Origin: Lachnospiraceae bacterium
GTDB lineage: Bacteria; Bacillota; Clostridia; Lachnospirales; Lachnospiraceae
DNA length: 57,891 bases
Reading direction: 5' to 3'
Assembly (NCBI GenBank): GCA_016282745.1
Contig: JAEELL010000043.1
Span: 1 to 57,891 of the forward strand
Shown: positions 1-8,345 of the stretch, one piece after another
How positions within the stretch are numbered: position 1 is the first letter of the stretch
Layout of the letters: each line of letters starts with the position of its first letter
Program-made: the position numbers and the translations under genes
The notes under the pieces: model-generated
What the model saw: only the letters and a program-made list of their open reading frames with translations
What the model was told of the DNA's origin: nothing
The model's database searches: none

Positions 1-2
1 AA

Positions 3-1067
3 GCTTATGAACTCGGAAAGATAATGCTGATATTTGAGTATCTTATTCCAAATCTAATGGGTCCAATGATTGCAAAATCAGGTTTCCGGGAAACAAAACT
101 TTACGAGTTCATAACAAGGAAATATGGTGGAAAAGATATAGGACTTCCAGATATTGTTGACCCGGGAAAGCCAAATGATCCGTTTGATGGCGAAAAGCCA
201 AATGATCCAAACAATCATAACAACAATGAAAATCTGAAGGATAACAACACCGGAAATGATGAAAATCTGAAGGATAATAATTCAGATAACACATCAGGAA
301 ACAACTCAGAAAATAACCAGTCAGAGGACTTGACAAATGATAACCAAAGATTAGAAAATGATGAGTTCTGGAAGGTTGCATTTAAAAAGTATGACAATGA
401 TGTTATTGAAAAAATAAGGCCATTTGGAGAAGATGGAAAAGCATTAATAGAAATCTATGAAAAAGAGGGAAGAATAGATGAAATCATAGATATAATCAAT
501 AAGTTGCCGGAGGAAGACGTAGAACAAGGCATACATTTGATGATAGATTATCTTGATGATGCAGTCGAACTGTTGAAGAATGGAGAGAGTGTTGAAAGTG
601 TAAAAGCATTATTTGAATTTGAAATAAAAGCGGGGCATGAAATAATTAGTCATATATCAAAAATTGAGTACGGAAACGATAGTCTGTCTAGAGCCGCTAT
701 AGAGTATAGAAAAAATAACAGAATAACTAGTCCTAGAAGGAATGTTTGTTCAATTGAATATATTGATCTTGAAGGAAAAATAGTGCAGAAATCTTTTTGT
801 AGTAATAATTCTAATCATGCTGAGGAGATAATGATAAATTATTTAAAAACGGAGAACATACCCGGAAAAAATTTAATTCGATTATTTACAGAAAGAGAAC
901 CTTGTGTTGAAATTATGACTAATCTCGGACATAATTGTACTATGCGCATTGTTGAATATTCGCCAAATGTAGAAGTAACATATGCTGTTGATTATGGAAT
1001 TAATAAATCTGATGGATTAAATGCAAGGATTGAATTAAAAAAAATATTAGAAAAATTATTGGAGTGA
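3..1067 (+). CDS. Polymorphic toxin, C-terminal part with deaminase-like tip (5' end outside window)
   Basis: The frame is open from base 3, before the first ATG at 24, so this is the 3' part of a larger gene. After about 45 residues comes a low-complexity Asn/Asp/Glu-rich linker that includes two copies of ENLKDNN. A helical segment and a C-terminal domain follow. That domain has HAEE (bases 816-827), a REPC motif (Cys codon 903) and a second Cys at 936 in LGHNC, which is the His/Glu plus two-Cys zinc layout of bacterial deaminase toxins. Known toxins of this kind deaminate nucleic acids or nucleotides and are neutralised by a gene directly downstream, as the Syd/SUKH gene here would be. The subfamily is inferred from motifs only (it resembles Pput_2613-type domains), and a different zinc-dependent fold is possible. 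Confidence 0.6.
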   Translation, partial: AYELGKIMLIFEYLIPNLMGPMIAKSGFRETKLYEFITRKYGGKDIGLPDIVDPGKPNDPFDGEKPNDPNNHNNNENLKDNNTGNDENLKDNNSDNTSGNNSENNQSEDLTNDNQRLENDEFWKVAFKKYDNDVIEKIRPFGEDGKALIEIYEKEGRIDEIIDIINKLPEEDVEQGIHLMIDYLDDAVELLKNGESVESVKALFEFEIKAGHEIISHISKIEYGNDSLSRAAIEYRKNNRITSPRRNVCSIEYIDLEGKIVQKSFCSNNSNHAEEIMINYLKTENIPGKNLIRLFTEREPCVEIMTNLGHNCTMRIVEYSPNVEVTYAVDYGINKSDGLNARIELKKILEKLLE

Positions 1068-1401
1068 GACAATGTGAAGTGGCATAATATGTTAAGATTC
1101 TCAGATATGAAAGTAGATTGTTATTATGGTAGAAGAGATTATTGTCTGCAAGAGGAAAAATAAATGAAATGTTTTAAGATGCTTTAATTAGAAAATTGGA
1201 AATAAAACCTTTTTTGTATAATTTTAGCTTAAGGTATAATAAAAATGTTTAGATAACATGAGTGAATAATTTGTTCTTGTAGAAAGCACAAAAAAGTCAA
1301 AAATAAGAGGGACTGTTAGTTAGTCAAGTATTAAAGTATTATGAAAGGAAAAGTATATGGTGATTTTTGTAATTTGAATTTGACAAAGATTATTATATAA
1401 C
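1068..1401. other. AT-rich gap with a possible 29-codon GTG reading frame
   Basis: GGAG at 1061-1064 precedes a GTG at 1074 that opens a 29-codon frame ending at 1163 (it begins KWHNMLRFSDMK if GTG initiates as Met). This could be the start of an eroded immunity gene or chance. I see no terminator, repeat or second gene before the ATG at 1402. Confidence 0.3.
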
Positions 1402-1953
1402 ATGTTAAAAAATATGGAAGAAGCAATAAAAAATTATTTTATAAAGATGAAGAATTATCCGGACTATTATAATAATGATGATTTTAGTGATGTTTGCGAA
1501 GATATTCTTATATATCTAAAACAAAAAAAATATATGATAGACAGAAAAGAAAACACTTCTGTTGAATTGTTGGAAAAAGAATTGGGATATAAATTGCCAA
1601 CTGAAATAGAAATATATATAAATTATTGTTGGCATCCAAGCATATGTGGCTATTATGGCTCAAGCGAGTGTATTGTATTGTTCCCAGTTTTAAAAAAACA
1701 AGGGGATAGTAGTGATGATATTTTAAAGTATCAAGATGGCATATTAACAATGGTGAAAGAATGGGAAAAAAATGGATGTGTAAATAAATATATACCTATA
1801 GGATGGCTAGGATATTCTGGCAGCTTTGTTTTATATGAGATAAATACATGCCATATTTATTTGGAAGATTACGATGTTGATGGAAAAGTTTTGGAACAAC
1901 CAATTGCTAATTCACTTAAAGAACTAATTATGAATTTAAAAATAGGTAATTAA
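1402..1953 (+). CDS. SUKH-superfamily (Syd-like) immunity protein
   Basis: This 183-residue acidic protein has no signal peptide. Its middle reads LLEKELGYKLPTEIEIYINY, then a YYGSSECIVLFPVL stretch, IPIGWLGYSGSFVLYEI and IYLEDYD, and it ends with PIANSLKELI. This pattern matches the Syd branch (SUKH-2) of the SUKH superfamily, whose Firmicute members act mostly as cytoplasmic antidotes to contact-dependent or secreted toxins. Its place just downstream of a deaminase-tipped toxin supports an immunity role. No good ribosome-binding site precedes the ATG at 1402; the ATG at 1414 is an alternative, so the start is uncertain. The toxin-immunity pairing is inferred from adjacency. Confidence 0.65.
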   Translation: MLKNMEEAIKNYFIKMKNYPDYYNNDDFSDVCEDILIYLKQKKYMIDRKENTSVELLEKELGYKLPTEIEIYINYCWHPSICGYYGSSECIVLFPVLKKQGDSSDDILKYQDGILTMVKEWEKNGCVNKYIPIGWLGYSGSFVLYEINTCHIYLEDYDVDGKVLEQPIANSLKELIMNLKIGN

Positions 1954-2115
1954 CCTAAATTATTCATTAAGCAAATTTGAAATTATATTTTAGCTTCATG
2001 CGTTAAAATTTAACTTTTTACCTTTTAATTGATGCAATGTTATCCACAAAAGGGCATAGTATCTCTGTGGTTTTGTTTACATTAATTTTTAGTTTGTCAA
2101 AGTGCATTTTTACTG

Positions 2116-2340
2116 TTATTCCAGCTGAACTTTCAGTTTGCTTATATTGTTTAAAGTCTCATAGAATTCATTCTTATAAGGGCAGCTACTGCACAGTTTA
2201 AATGTTATATATCGTGCTGAACGAATTGCTTTTGCAGCAATTTTCAGCAGTTTTAAACGGACGGTATCAATGCGTTGTTTACGCATGTTTGCAGATAACG
2301 CCAATCGTCTAAATCAATTAAATGTGTTATAAGCAAGTGC
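2116..2340 (-). pseudogene. IS1380-family transposase, C-terminal remnant
   Basis: On the minus strand a frame reads ALAYNTFN-stop-FRRLALSANMRKQRIDTV, followed by RLKLLKIAAKAIRSARYITF and KLCSSCPYKNEFYETL. This matches the C-terminal end of IS1380-type DDE transposases, in which the stop position is normally Trp; here TGG has become TGA at bases 2313-2315. Homology ends at about 2340, exactly where the plus-strand orphan toxin tip begins. The rest of the transposase and any terminal inverted repeats are gone, or at least not recognisable in 1954-2115. It is a dead fragment. Confidence 0.65.
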
Positions 2341-2665
2341 AAAAGGAAAAATAGGAGATATCGAGATAGATTTAGAGTGTATAAGCGGAAAATTTACAAA
2401 AAATAATTATTTTAATAAAGGAAACTTTGAACCACCTCAGCCAGAGGATTATTATTATGAAGGTCCAATCCCTGAATTTACGAATCATACAGAACAGAAA
2501 ATAATAGAGTACTTAAGAATTGTAATTGAAGAACATTATAATACTTATGGTGAAGTTGAATTGGTATCTGAAAGAGCTTTCTGTGATAATTGTTGTGCAG
2601 TGGTGGATATGTTTGAAAAAGAATTTCCCAATATAAAAATAGTTAGAGTTGAAATAAAGAAATAA
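2333..2665 (+). pseudogene. Orphan toxin tip: BURPS668_1122-like deaminase domain without a start codon
   Basis: This open frame of 110 codons has no in-frame ATG or GTG near its beginning and follows a TAA at 2330-2332. It encodes a linker with EPPQPEDYYYEGPIPEFTNH, then HTEQKIIEYL, a spacer, and VSERAFCDNCCAVVDMFEKE followed by FPNIKIVRVEI. His-x-Glu plus CxxC followed by a helix and a strand is the deaminase-toxin signature and fits the BURPS668_1122-type tips well. Such headless C-terminal modules are known in polymorphic-toxin loci as cassettes that can recombine onto the toxin trunk. Its probable antidote fragment starts five bases downstream. It cannot be expressed alone from a normal start. 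Confidence 0.65.
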
Positions 2666-2669
2666 CCAG

Positions 2670-2855
2670 ATGGAACAACTAAAACTGCTTTCTAATAACG
2701 GTAGTTTACCTTTAGCATATTTGGAATTTATGGATTTTTACGGAAATGGTAATAATGGAGATTTTATGCGAGGTGACTCGTGTTTTATGGATGAGATTTT
2801 TTATTTAAAAGAAGGTGCAGTTGAATTATTAGAAGATAATCAATCAAATAGGTAA
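2670..2855 (+). pseudogene. Truncated SMI1/KNR4 (SUKH) immunity gene
   Basis: The 61 codons contain LPLAYLEFMDFYGNGNNGDF and RGDSCFMDEIFYLKEGAVEL, the N-terminal core of SMI1/KNR4-type SUKH immunity proteins, which normally run to about 130-160 residues. It begins five bases after the orphan deaminase tip, so it is probably the matching antidote. The coding sequence stops at 2853-2855, where the frame passes straight into an unrelated fibronectin-III-like fragment. It is therefore a 3'-truncated remnant created by recombination or deletion. Confidence 0.6.
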
Positions 2856-3239
2856 TTATCAGTTGATGAAGGTGTAGAAACAGTAACTAAAGCAGCACAA
2901 GATAATGAAACAATTCCAAGTACAAAGATTACTAAAGTAAAATCAAAAAAGAAAGCATTAATTGTCACTTGGAAAAAAGTCAAAAATATAAAAGGATACC
3001 AGTTACAGTATTCAACAAATAAGATTTTTAAAAAGGCAAAAACACTTAATTTAAATAACAAAAAGACAACAAAGACAATTATAAAACTTAAAAAATCTAA
3101 AAAATATTATTTAAGAATCAGAATATACATAATTTCCGAAAGCAAAAACAAAAAAAAATCAGATTGGCAAGTAACAAAAATTAAAAAAATAAAGTATAAT
3201 AAAAAAATCAAAAAAGCACTTGATTTAATTTTTAATTAG
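2856..3239 (+). pseudogene. Fibronectin type III C-terminal remnant of a surface protein
   Basis: This frame continues directly from the truncated SUKH fragment after its stop codon and has no start codon. It encodes ALIVTWKKVKNIKGYQLQYS, then YYLRIRIY near its end, followed by a very Lys-rich tail. TWKKVKNIKGYQLQYS and YYLRIR are the B/C-strand and F-strand motifs of Clostridial fibronectin-III repeats from secreted wall-associated proteins. Only one repeat survives. The trp promoter -35 element begins inside its last codons. Confidence 0.6.
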
Positions 3240-3248
3240 TGCTAGGAT
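3220..3248 (+). promoter_or_regulatory. trp operon promoter (extended -10)
   Basis: TTGATT at 3220-3225 is followed by a 17-bp spacer and TAGGAT at 3243-3248, with a TG just before the -10 box. It sits at the end of the fibronectin-III remnant and immediately before the T-box leader, so it would start transcription near 3255. Confidence 0.6.
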
Positions 3249-3254
3249 TGTGTC

Positions 3255-3540
3255 AATAAGTTAAACCGTTGATCGGGAGTAAGTAGTCGCTAGGGACGCT
3301 TTTCAGAGAGTTGATGGGTGGTGTGAATCAACAAGCTATCGGTGATGAATGGACCTGAGAGGGCAACTTGAAACCGGAATTATTCGGAAGTAGACGTTGA
3401 CGGAGCCTTACCGTTACAGAAGGTAGCATATGTTGGTATGTGAATGAGTGAATGTGATACACATTAAATTGGGTGGTACCGCAGAAGTTGATTTTTATAG
3501 CTTTTGTCCCTTTGCAGGGACAAAAGCTTTTCTTTTTTTC
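3255..3540 (+). ncRNA. T-box leader, tRNA-Trp responsive
   Basis: The leader of trpEGDCFBA is a T-box riboswitch. A specifier-loop segment, GAATGGACCTGAG, carries the Trp codon TGG at 3350-3352. The conserved T-box sequence GGGTGGTACCGC lies at 3471-3482, with TGGT as the bulge that pairs with the acceptor end of uncharged tRNA. An intrinsic terminator has arms AGCTTTTGTCCC (3499-3510) and GGGACAAAAGCT (3517-3528) followed by a T-rich run. Uncharged tRNA-Trp would stabilise the antiterminator and allow trp transcription. The specifier is read from position and context, not from a full fold. Confidence 0.9.
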
Positions 3541-3589
3541 TGAATACTTCACACAAAATCTTTCACTTATTCATAAAAAGGAGGTAATT

Positions 3590-5047
3590 ATGAACACAAC
3601 ATCATTTGACCAGGTTAAAAGTTTCATATCTGAGTACAGTATGATTCCTGTTTGCAAAGAAATCTACTCAGATGTAATTACACCAATTACATTACTCAGA
3701 AAAATGGAAGCTTTTGACAAAAATTTCTTTTTACTTGAATCTGTGGAAGGTGAGAAAAGATGGGCAAGATATTCATTTGTAGGATATTCACCTGTACTTA
3801 TGGTTTCTTGCAAGAACCACAAAGTAACAATCAAAAGCGGAGAAGTAGAGCATGTAGTTGAAAAAGAAGGCATGGACGCTTTAAGAGATCTTTTAAATAA
3901 ATATAAGTCACCAAAGATTCAAGGTCTTCCAACTTTTACAGGAGGATTTGTAGGATATTTCAGTTACGAAATGATTTCTTACGCTGAGCCAAAGCTAAAT
4001 ATCAAAGAAAATGACATCGATGATTTTCAGTTAATGCTTTTTGATAAAGTTTATGTATTTGATCATTTAAAACAAAAAATAATCGTAATTGCAAATATGA
4101 AAGCAGAAGACGGATTGCAGGGATACAACGCAGCATTACTTGAAATCGAGAAAATGATTTCTCTTATTCAGGATGATTTCAGACCTGCAAATACTCCATC
4201 TCAGCAGAATGTACACTTTACATGCAATGTTTCTAAAGACGAGTATTGCGAGATGGTTGAAAAGACAAAACACCACATCAAAGAAGGTGACATTTTTCAG
4301 GGAGTTATCTCAAGAAAATTTGAAGCTGAATACAACAGCAGCCTGATAAATCCTTACAGAGTGCTTAGAACAACAAACCCATCACCTTACATGTATTATT
4401 TACAGATGGACAAAATACAGATAGCAGGTGCTTCACCTGAAACATTGATCAAAATGGTGGATGGAAAGCTCACAACATTCCCGGTTGCAGGAACAAGACC
4501 ACGAGGCAACACTTACACCGAAGATGTGGAACTTGAAAAAGAACTTTTAGCTGATGAAAAAGAACTTGCAGAACACAATATGTTAGTTGATCTTGCAAGA
4601 AATGATATCGGTAAAATTGCAAAATGCGGTAGTGTATACGTTGAAGAATATATGCAGATTCATCGATTCTCAAGAGTAATGCACATAGCTTCAACAGTTT
4701 GTGGAGAGATTAGAGAAGAATTTGATGCATGCGATGCTATTTCAGCATTACTTCCGGCAGGCACATTATCAGGTGCTCCAAAGTTTAGAGCCTGTGAGAT
4801 AATTGACGAGCTCGAAAAACAGCCTAGAGGAATATACGGAGGAGCAATCGGATACATTGATTTATCCGGAAATTTGGATGTATGTATTGCCATACGAACT
4901 GCAGTCAGAAAAGATAACAAAGTAACAGTTCAGGCAGGTGCAGGAATAGTTGCAGACAGCGTTCCTGAAAACGAATATATGGAATGTGCTCACAAAGCAG
5001 GAGCTGTAATAGACGCAATTCAAAAGGGAAGTGAGGTGAGTAACTGA
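3590..5047 (+). CDS. trpE: Anthranilate synthase component I
   Basis: This enzyme converts chorismate to anthranilate using ammonia from TrpG. The start at 3590 has AAAGGAGG seven bases upstream, giving 485 residues, normal for TrpE; the open frame upstream overlaps the T-box terminator and is not coding. The N-terminal LLESVEGEKRWARYSF contains the LLES tryptophan-binding motif, so feedback inhibition is likely. The chorismate-binding domain shows GDIFQGVISR, GASPETLIKM, PVAGTRPRG, HNMLVDLARNDIG, GTLSGAPKFRACEIIDELE and GGAIGYID. Its TGA overlaps the trpG ATG by one base, implying coupled translation. The T-box leader regulates it. Confidence 0.97.
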   Translation: MNTTSFDQVKSFISEYSMIPVCKEIYSDVITPITLLRKMEAFDKNFFLLESVEGEKRWARYSFVGYSPVLMVSCKNHKVTIKSGEVEHVVEKEGMDALRDLLNKYKSPKIQGLPTFTGGFVGYFSYEMISYAEPKLNIKENDIDDFQLMLFDKVYVFDHLKQKIIVIANMKAEDGLQGYNAALLEIEKMISLIQDDFRPANTPSQQNVHFTCNVSKDEYCEMVEKTKHHIKEGDIFQGVISRKFEAEYNSSLINPYRVLRTTNPSPYMYYLQMDKIQIAGASPETLIKMVDGKLTTFPVAGTRPRGNTYTEDVELEKELLADEKELAEHNMLVDLARNDIGKIAKCGSVYVEEYMQIHRFSRVMHIASTVCGEIREEFDACDAISALLPAGTLSGAPKFRACEIIDELEKQPRGIYGGAIGYIDLSGNLDVCIAIRTAVRKDNKVTVQAGAGIVADSVPENEYMECAHKAGAVIDAIQKGSEVSN

Positions 5048-5625
5048 TGGTACTATTAATTGATAATTACGACAGTTTTTCATACAACCTCGTTCAGTTA
5101 GTTGGCGAGTTATCTGACGGAAATGTTAAAGTAGTCAGAAATGACGAAATCACAATTGACGAAATAAGAGAGTTAAATCCGGACAGCATCATCTTATCGC
5201 CTGGTCCCGGAAAACCAGTGGATGCAGGAATTTGTGAAGATGTAGTCAGAGAATTAAAAGGTGAGTTTCCAATACTGGGTGTTTGTTTAGGACATCAAAG
5301 TATTTGTGAAGTGTTTGGCGCAACAGTATCTTATGCCAAAGAACTGATGCACGGAAAACAAAGTGATATGGAAGTTGATAATAACTCAAAAATCTTTGCA
5401 GGACTTCCAAATGTAATAAAAGGTGCAAGATACCATTCACTTGCTGCAATCGACGAAACAATTCCTGATTGCATGGAAATCATCTCAAGAGATGTAAAGG
5501 ACGGAGAAATAATGGCTGTAAAACATAAGGACTTCGAAATATATGGATTACAGTTTCACCCTGAGTCAGTTCTGACACCGGACGGAAAAATAATTGTTGG
5601 TAACTTTTTAAAAATCAAAAACTAG
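5047..5625 (+). CDS. trpG: Anthranilate synthase component II (glutamine amidotransferase)
   Basis: This 192-residue class I glutamine amidotransferase supplies ammonia to TrpE. It starts DNYDSFSYNLVQ, has the oxyanion-region LSPGPGKP, the nucleophile elbow GVCLGHQ with Cys80, and the triad His171 and Glu173 in FHPESVLTPDG. It is not fused to TrpD, unlike the enterobacterial form. The ATG lies in a TGATG overlap with trpE, which should keep the two subunits in balance. PabA could look the same, but the operon position settles trpG. Confidence 0.96.
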   Translation: MVLLIDNYDSFSYNLVQLVGELSDGNVKVVRNDEITIDEIRELNPDSIILSPGPGKPVDAGICEDVVRELKGEFPILGVCLGHQSICEVFGATVSYAKELMHGKQSDMEVDNNSKIFAGLPNVIKGARYHSLAAIDETIPDCMEIISRDVKDGEIMAVKHKDFEIYGLQFHPESVLTPDGKIIVGNFLKIKN

Positions 5626-5692
5626 GAAAAAAGAAAAATATGTTTAAAAAATAATTCGCTTAGGAAACGAATTAATCTAGGAGGATAATATT

Positions 5693-6724
5693 ATGATTAG
5701 AGAAGCAATTGAAAAATTAATTAAAGGAAATGATTTAACTTACAATGAAGTATATGAAGCAATGAATGAAATTATGAGTGGTGAAACTCCAAACGAACTC
5801 ATTAGTGCTTACCTTGTTGCACTTAGAATGAAAGGCGAGACAATTGATGAAATCTCAGGTTCAGCAATGGGAATGAGAAATAACGGTGTAAAACTTGACC
5901 ACAACATGGATGTACTTGAGATTGTAGGTACAGGCGGAGATCAGTCATACTCATTCAACATTTCATCTACATCAGCAATTGTTGCTGCAGCATCCGGAGT
6001 TAAGGTTGCAAAACACGGAAACCGTTCAGTATCAAGTAAATCAGGAGCTGCAGATGTTCTTGAAAAACTTGGTGTAAATATCAGCATTGAGCCTTCACAG
6101 AGCAAGGAACTTCTTGAAAAAATCAACATCTGTTTCCTGTTTGCTCAGAAATATCACACATCAATGAAATATGTAGGACCTGTAAGAAAATCACTTGGAA
6201 CCAGAACTATATTCAACATTTTAGGACCACTTACAAATCCTGCCGGAGCTAACATGGAAATCCTTGGTGTATATGATGAAGCTCTTGTTGAGCCGCTTGC
6301 AAATGTTCTTATTAACCTTGGTGTCAAAAAAGGAATGGTTGTATACGGACAGGATGTAATGGATGAAATTACATTAAGCGCAAAAACAACAGTCGCAGAA
6401 ATCAGAGACGGAAAGATAACAAAATATGAAATCAACCCTGAAGAATACGGTTTCAAATTATGTACTAAAGAAGATCTTGTTGGTGGTGATGCCGCTGAAA
6501 ACGCAAAGATTACAAGAAACATTCTTTCAGGTGCAGAAAAGGGACCAAAGAGAGATGCAGTTATCTTAAATGCTGCAGCTTGTATCTATGTATATAATGA
6601 TGATTTAAGTTACAGAGAAGCTATTGAAGTTGCAAAGAGAACTATAGACAGCGGAAAAGCTCTTAAGAAATTAAATGAGTTTGTAGAAATGTCAAACAGT
6701 TTTTCTACAGTGTCAATTGCATAG
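5693..6724 (+). CDS. trpD: Anthranilate phosphoribosyltransferase
   Basis: The enzyme joins anthranilate to PRPP to form phosphoribosyl-anthranilate, the second step of the pathway. The 343-residue length is normal. VGTGGDQSYSFNIS is the PRPP-binding loop, KHGNRSVSSKSGAADVLEKL the anthranilate/PRPP site, and RTIFNILGPLTNPA the conserved core. AGGAGG stands six to seven bases before the ATG. A 67-bp spacer separates it from trpG, and downstream the 73-bp gap to trpC holds three variants of a CATAGAAAAC repeat. Confidence 0.96.
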   Translation: MIREAIEKLIKGNDLTYNEVYEAMNEIMSGETPNELISAYLVALRMKGETIDEISGSAMGMRNNGVKLDHNMDVLEIVGTGGDQSYSFNISSTSAIVAAASGVKVAKHGNRSVSSKSGAADVLEKLGVNISIEPSQSKELLEKINICFLFAQKYHTSMKYVGPVRKSLGTRTIFNILGPLTNPAGANMEILGVYDEALVEPLANVLINLGVKKGMVVYGQDVMDEITLSAKTTVAEIRDGKITKYEINPEEYGFKLCTKEDLVGGDAAENAKITRNILSGAEKGPKRDAVILNAAACIYVYNDDLSYREAIEVAKRTIDSGKALKKLNEFVEMSNSFSTVSIA

Positions 6725-6780
6725 AAAACTAACACATAGAAAACAATCACATAAAAAAATTAAAACATAGAAAACTAACC
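6720..6780 (+). repeat. Short repeats in the trpD-trpC spacer
   Basis: CATAGAAAACTAAC occurs at 6720-6733 and again near 6766-6779, with a variant (CATAGAAAACAATC) between them. The first copy includes the trpD stop codon. This looks like replication-slippage duplication; no hairpin or regulatory function is evident. Confidence 0.5.
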
Positions 6781-6797
6781 TTAATCAGGAGAAATAT

Positions 6798-7574
6798 ATG
6801 TTAAAGAAATTAGCAGACTCAACAAAAATAAGAGTTGAAAAAGAAAAGAAAATAACACCTTTAGAATCAGTTAAAGAACAAGCTCTTTCATTGCCAAAAG
6901 GTAATTTTGAATTTGAAAAAGCTTTAGCAAAAGATGGCATAAGTTTTATCTGCGAAGTAAAAAAAGCCTCTCCTTCAAAAGGCATAATAGCAGAGCATTT
7001 TCCTTATGTTGATATTGCAAAGGAATATGAAGCTGCAGGTGCAGACTGCATATCAGTGCTGACAGAACCTGAATATTTCAAAGGTGACAAAAAGTATTTA
7101 AAAGAAATCAGTGAATCTGTCAAAACTCCACTTATCAGAAAAGACTTTGTCATTGATGAATATATGATTTACGATGCCAAAGTTCACGGTGCATCATGTG
7201 TATTACTGATCTGTTCATTGCTTGACTCAGATACTATAAAAAAATATATTTCCATTTGTGACAGTCTTGGAATGTCCGCTTTGGTTGAAGCCCACGATGA
7301 AGATGAAATAAAGAGTGCAATCAATGCAGGAGCAAGAATCATAGGCGTTAATAACAGAGATTTAAAGACATTCACTGTTGATATTCACAACAGCATCAGA
7401 CTCAGAAAACTTGTCCCTTCAAATATACTTTTCGTTGCAGAAAGCGGAATCAAGACAAGAGAAGATATCACTGAACTGTTAAGTGCAAATGTCAATGCAG
7501 TTCTCATTGGCGAGACGTTTATGCGAGCAGATAATAAAAAAGAAATGCTTGATTATCTTAAAGGAAATTCTTAA
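6798..7574 (+). CDS. trpC: Indole-3-glycerol phosphate synthase
   Basis: It closes the indole ring from carboxyphenylamino-deoxyribulose phosphate. The 258-residue TIM-barrel protein has FICEVKKASPSKGII (catalytic Glu and Lys region), AAGADCISVLTEPEYFKGD, PLIRKDFVIDEYMIYDAKVH, GVNNRDLKTF and AESGI, all diagnostic of TrpC. AGGAG lies eight bases upstream of the ATG. It is a separate protein from TrpF, unlike the fused enterobacterial enzyme, and is the fourth gene of the operon. Confidence 0.96.
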   Translation: MLKKLADSTKIRVEKEKKITPLESVKEQALSLPKGNFEFEKALAKDGISFICEVKKASPSKGIIAEHFPYVDIAKEYEAAGADCISVLTEPEYFKGDKKYLKEISESVKTPLIRKDFVIDEYMIYDAKVHGASCVLLICSLLDSDTIKKYISICDSLGMSALVEAHDEDEIKSAINAGARIIGVNNRDLKTFTVDIHNSIRLRKLVPSNILFVAESGIKTREDITELLSANVNAVLIGETFMRADNKKEMLDYLKGNS

Positions 7575-7625
7575 TTAAGAATGTTTTCCAGAATAAAATT
7601 GCTAATATAAAGGAAGCAGACATAT

Positions 7626-8234
7626 ATGGTTAAAATAAAAATATGTGGTTTAAAGCGTCTCGAAGATATTATGATAGTAAATAAATACAAACCAGATTAT
7701 GTAGGATTTGTATTTGCAGGGACCAAAAGATTCGTTACGGATGAACTTGCCAAAGAGATGAAAAATAATCTTTCAAAAGATATCAAATCCGTTGGAGTAT
7801 TTGTCAACGATACTTTCGAACATATCAAATATCTCACTGACAATAATATAATCGATGTCATCCAGTTACACGGTGATGAAGATTCCGATTATATCAAAAA
7901 TATAAGAGAATTTACAGACAAACCAATTATCAAAGCAATACGAATGAAGGATTCAAACTCAACAGCAGAAGCATTAAATCTGAATGCTGATTATTATCTT
8001 CTCGATTCCTACGACGAATCAATGTACGGAGGAACCGGGAAAACCTTCGACACTTCTTTGATAAATAATATAAGTAATTTTTTTATTGCCGGAGGACTAA
8101 ACGAATCTAATATACTGGATATAATTGAAAAGTGTTCTCCATACTGTGTCGATATCAGCAGCGGAGTCGAGACAGACGGTTTTAAAGATGAAACAAAAAT
8201 CAAAAACATCATTAATTTGATAAGAAACAAATAA
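7626..8234 (+). CDS. trpF: Phosphoribosylanthranilate isomerase
   Basis: It isomerises phosphoribosyl-anthranilate before the TrpC step. The 202-residue length is typical. IKICGLKRLEDI carries the catalytic Cys; GFVFAGTKRFV, SVGVFVNDTF, VIQLHGDED, LLDSYDESMYGGTGKTFDTS (with the general-acid Asp), FIAGGLNESNI and DISSGVETDGFKD follow in the usual order. AAGGAAG precedes the ATG. The 3' end runs directly into a 16-bp tandem repeat before trpB. Confidence 0.95.
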   Translation: MVKIKICGLKRLEDIMIVNKYKPDYVGFVFAGTKRFVTDELAKEMKNNLSKDIKSVGVFVNDTFEHIKYLTDNNIIDVIQLHGDEDSDYIKNIREFTDKPIIKAIRMKDSNSTAEALNLNADYYLLDSYDESMYGGTGKTFDTSLINNISNFFIAGGLNESNILDIIEKCSPYCVDISSGVETDGFKDETKIKNIINLIRNK

Positions 8235-8274
8235 AATAATATGCAATTAAAATAATATGCAATTAAAATAAATT
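8233..8274 (+). repeat. 16-bp tandem repeat, about 2.6 copies, between trpF and trpB
   Basis: The unit AAAATAATATGCAATT occurs exactly at 8233-8248 and 8249-8264, with a partial third copy to 8274. The first copy overlaps the trpF stop codon. Its function is unknown, probably none. Confidence 0.8.
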
Positions 8275-8345
8275 CCAAAACAATTATTAAAAACTATATT
8301 AATAGTAAGAATTTCTATAAATTATTTCAAAATAGGAGGATATCC

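Noticed and set aside
3473-3589. Upstream in-frame extension of trpE
   Set aside because: It runs through the T-box terminator; the ATG at 3590 has a strong ribosome-binding site and gives the family length.
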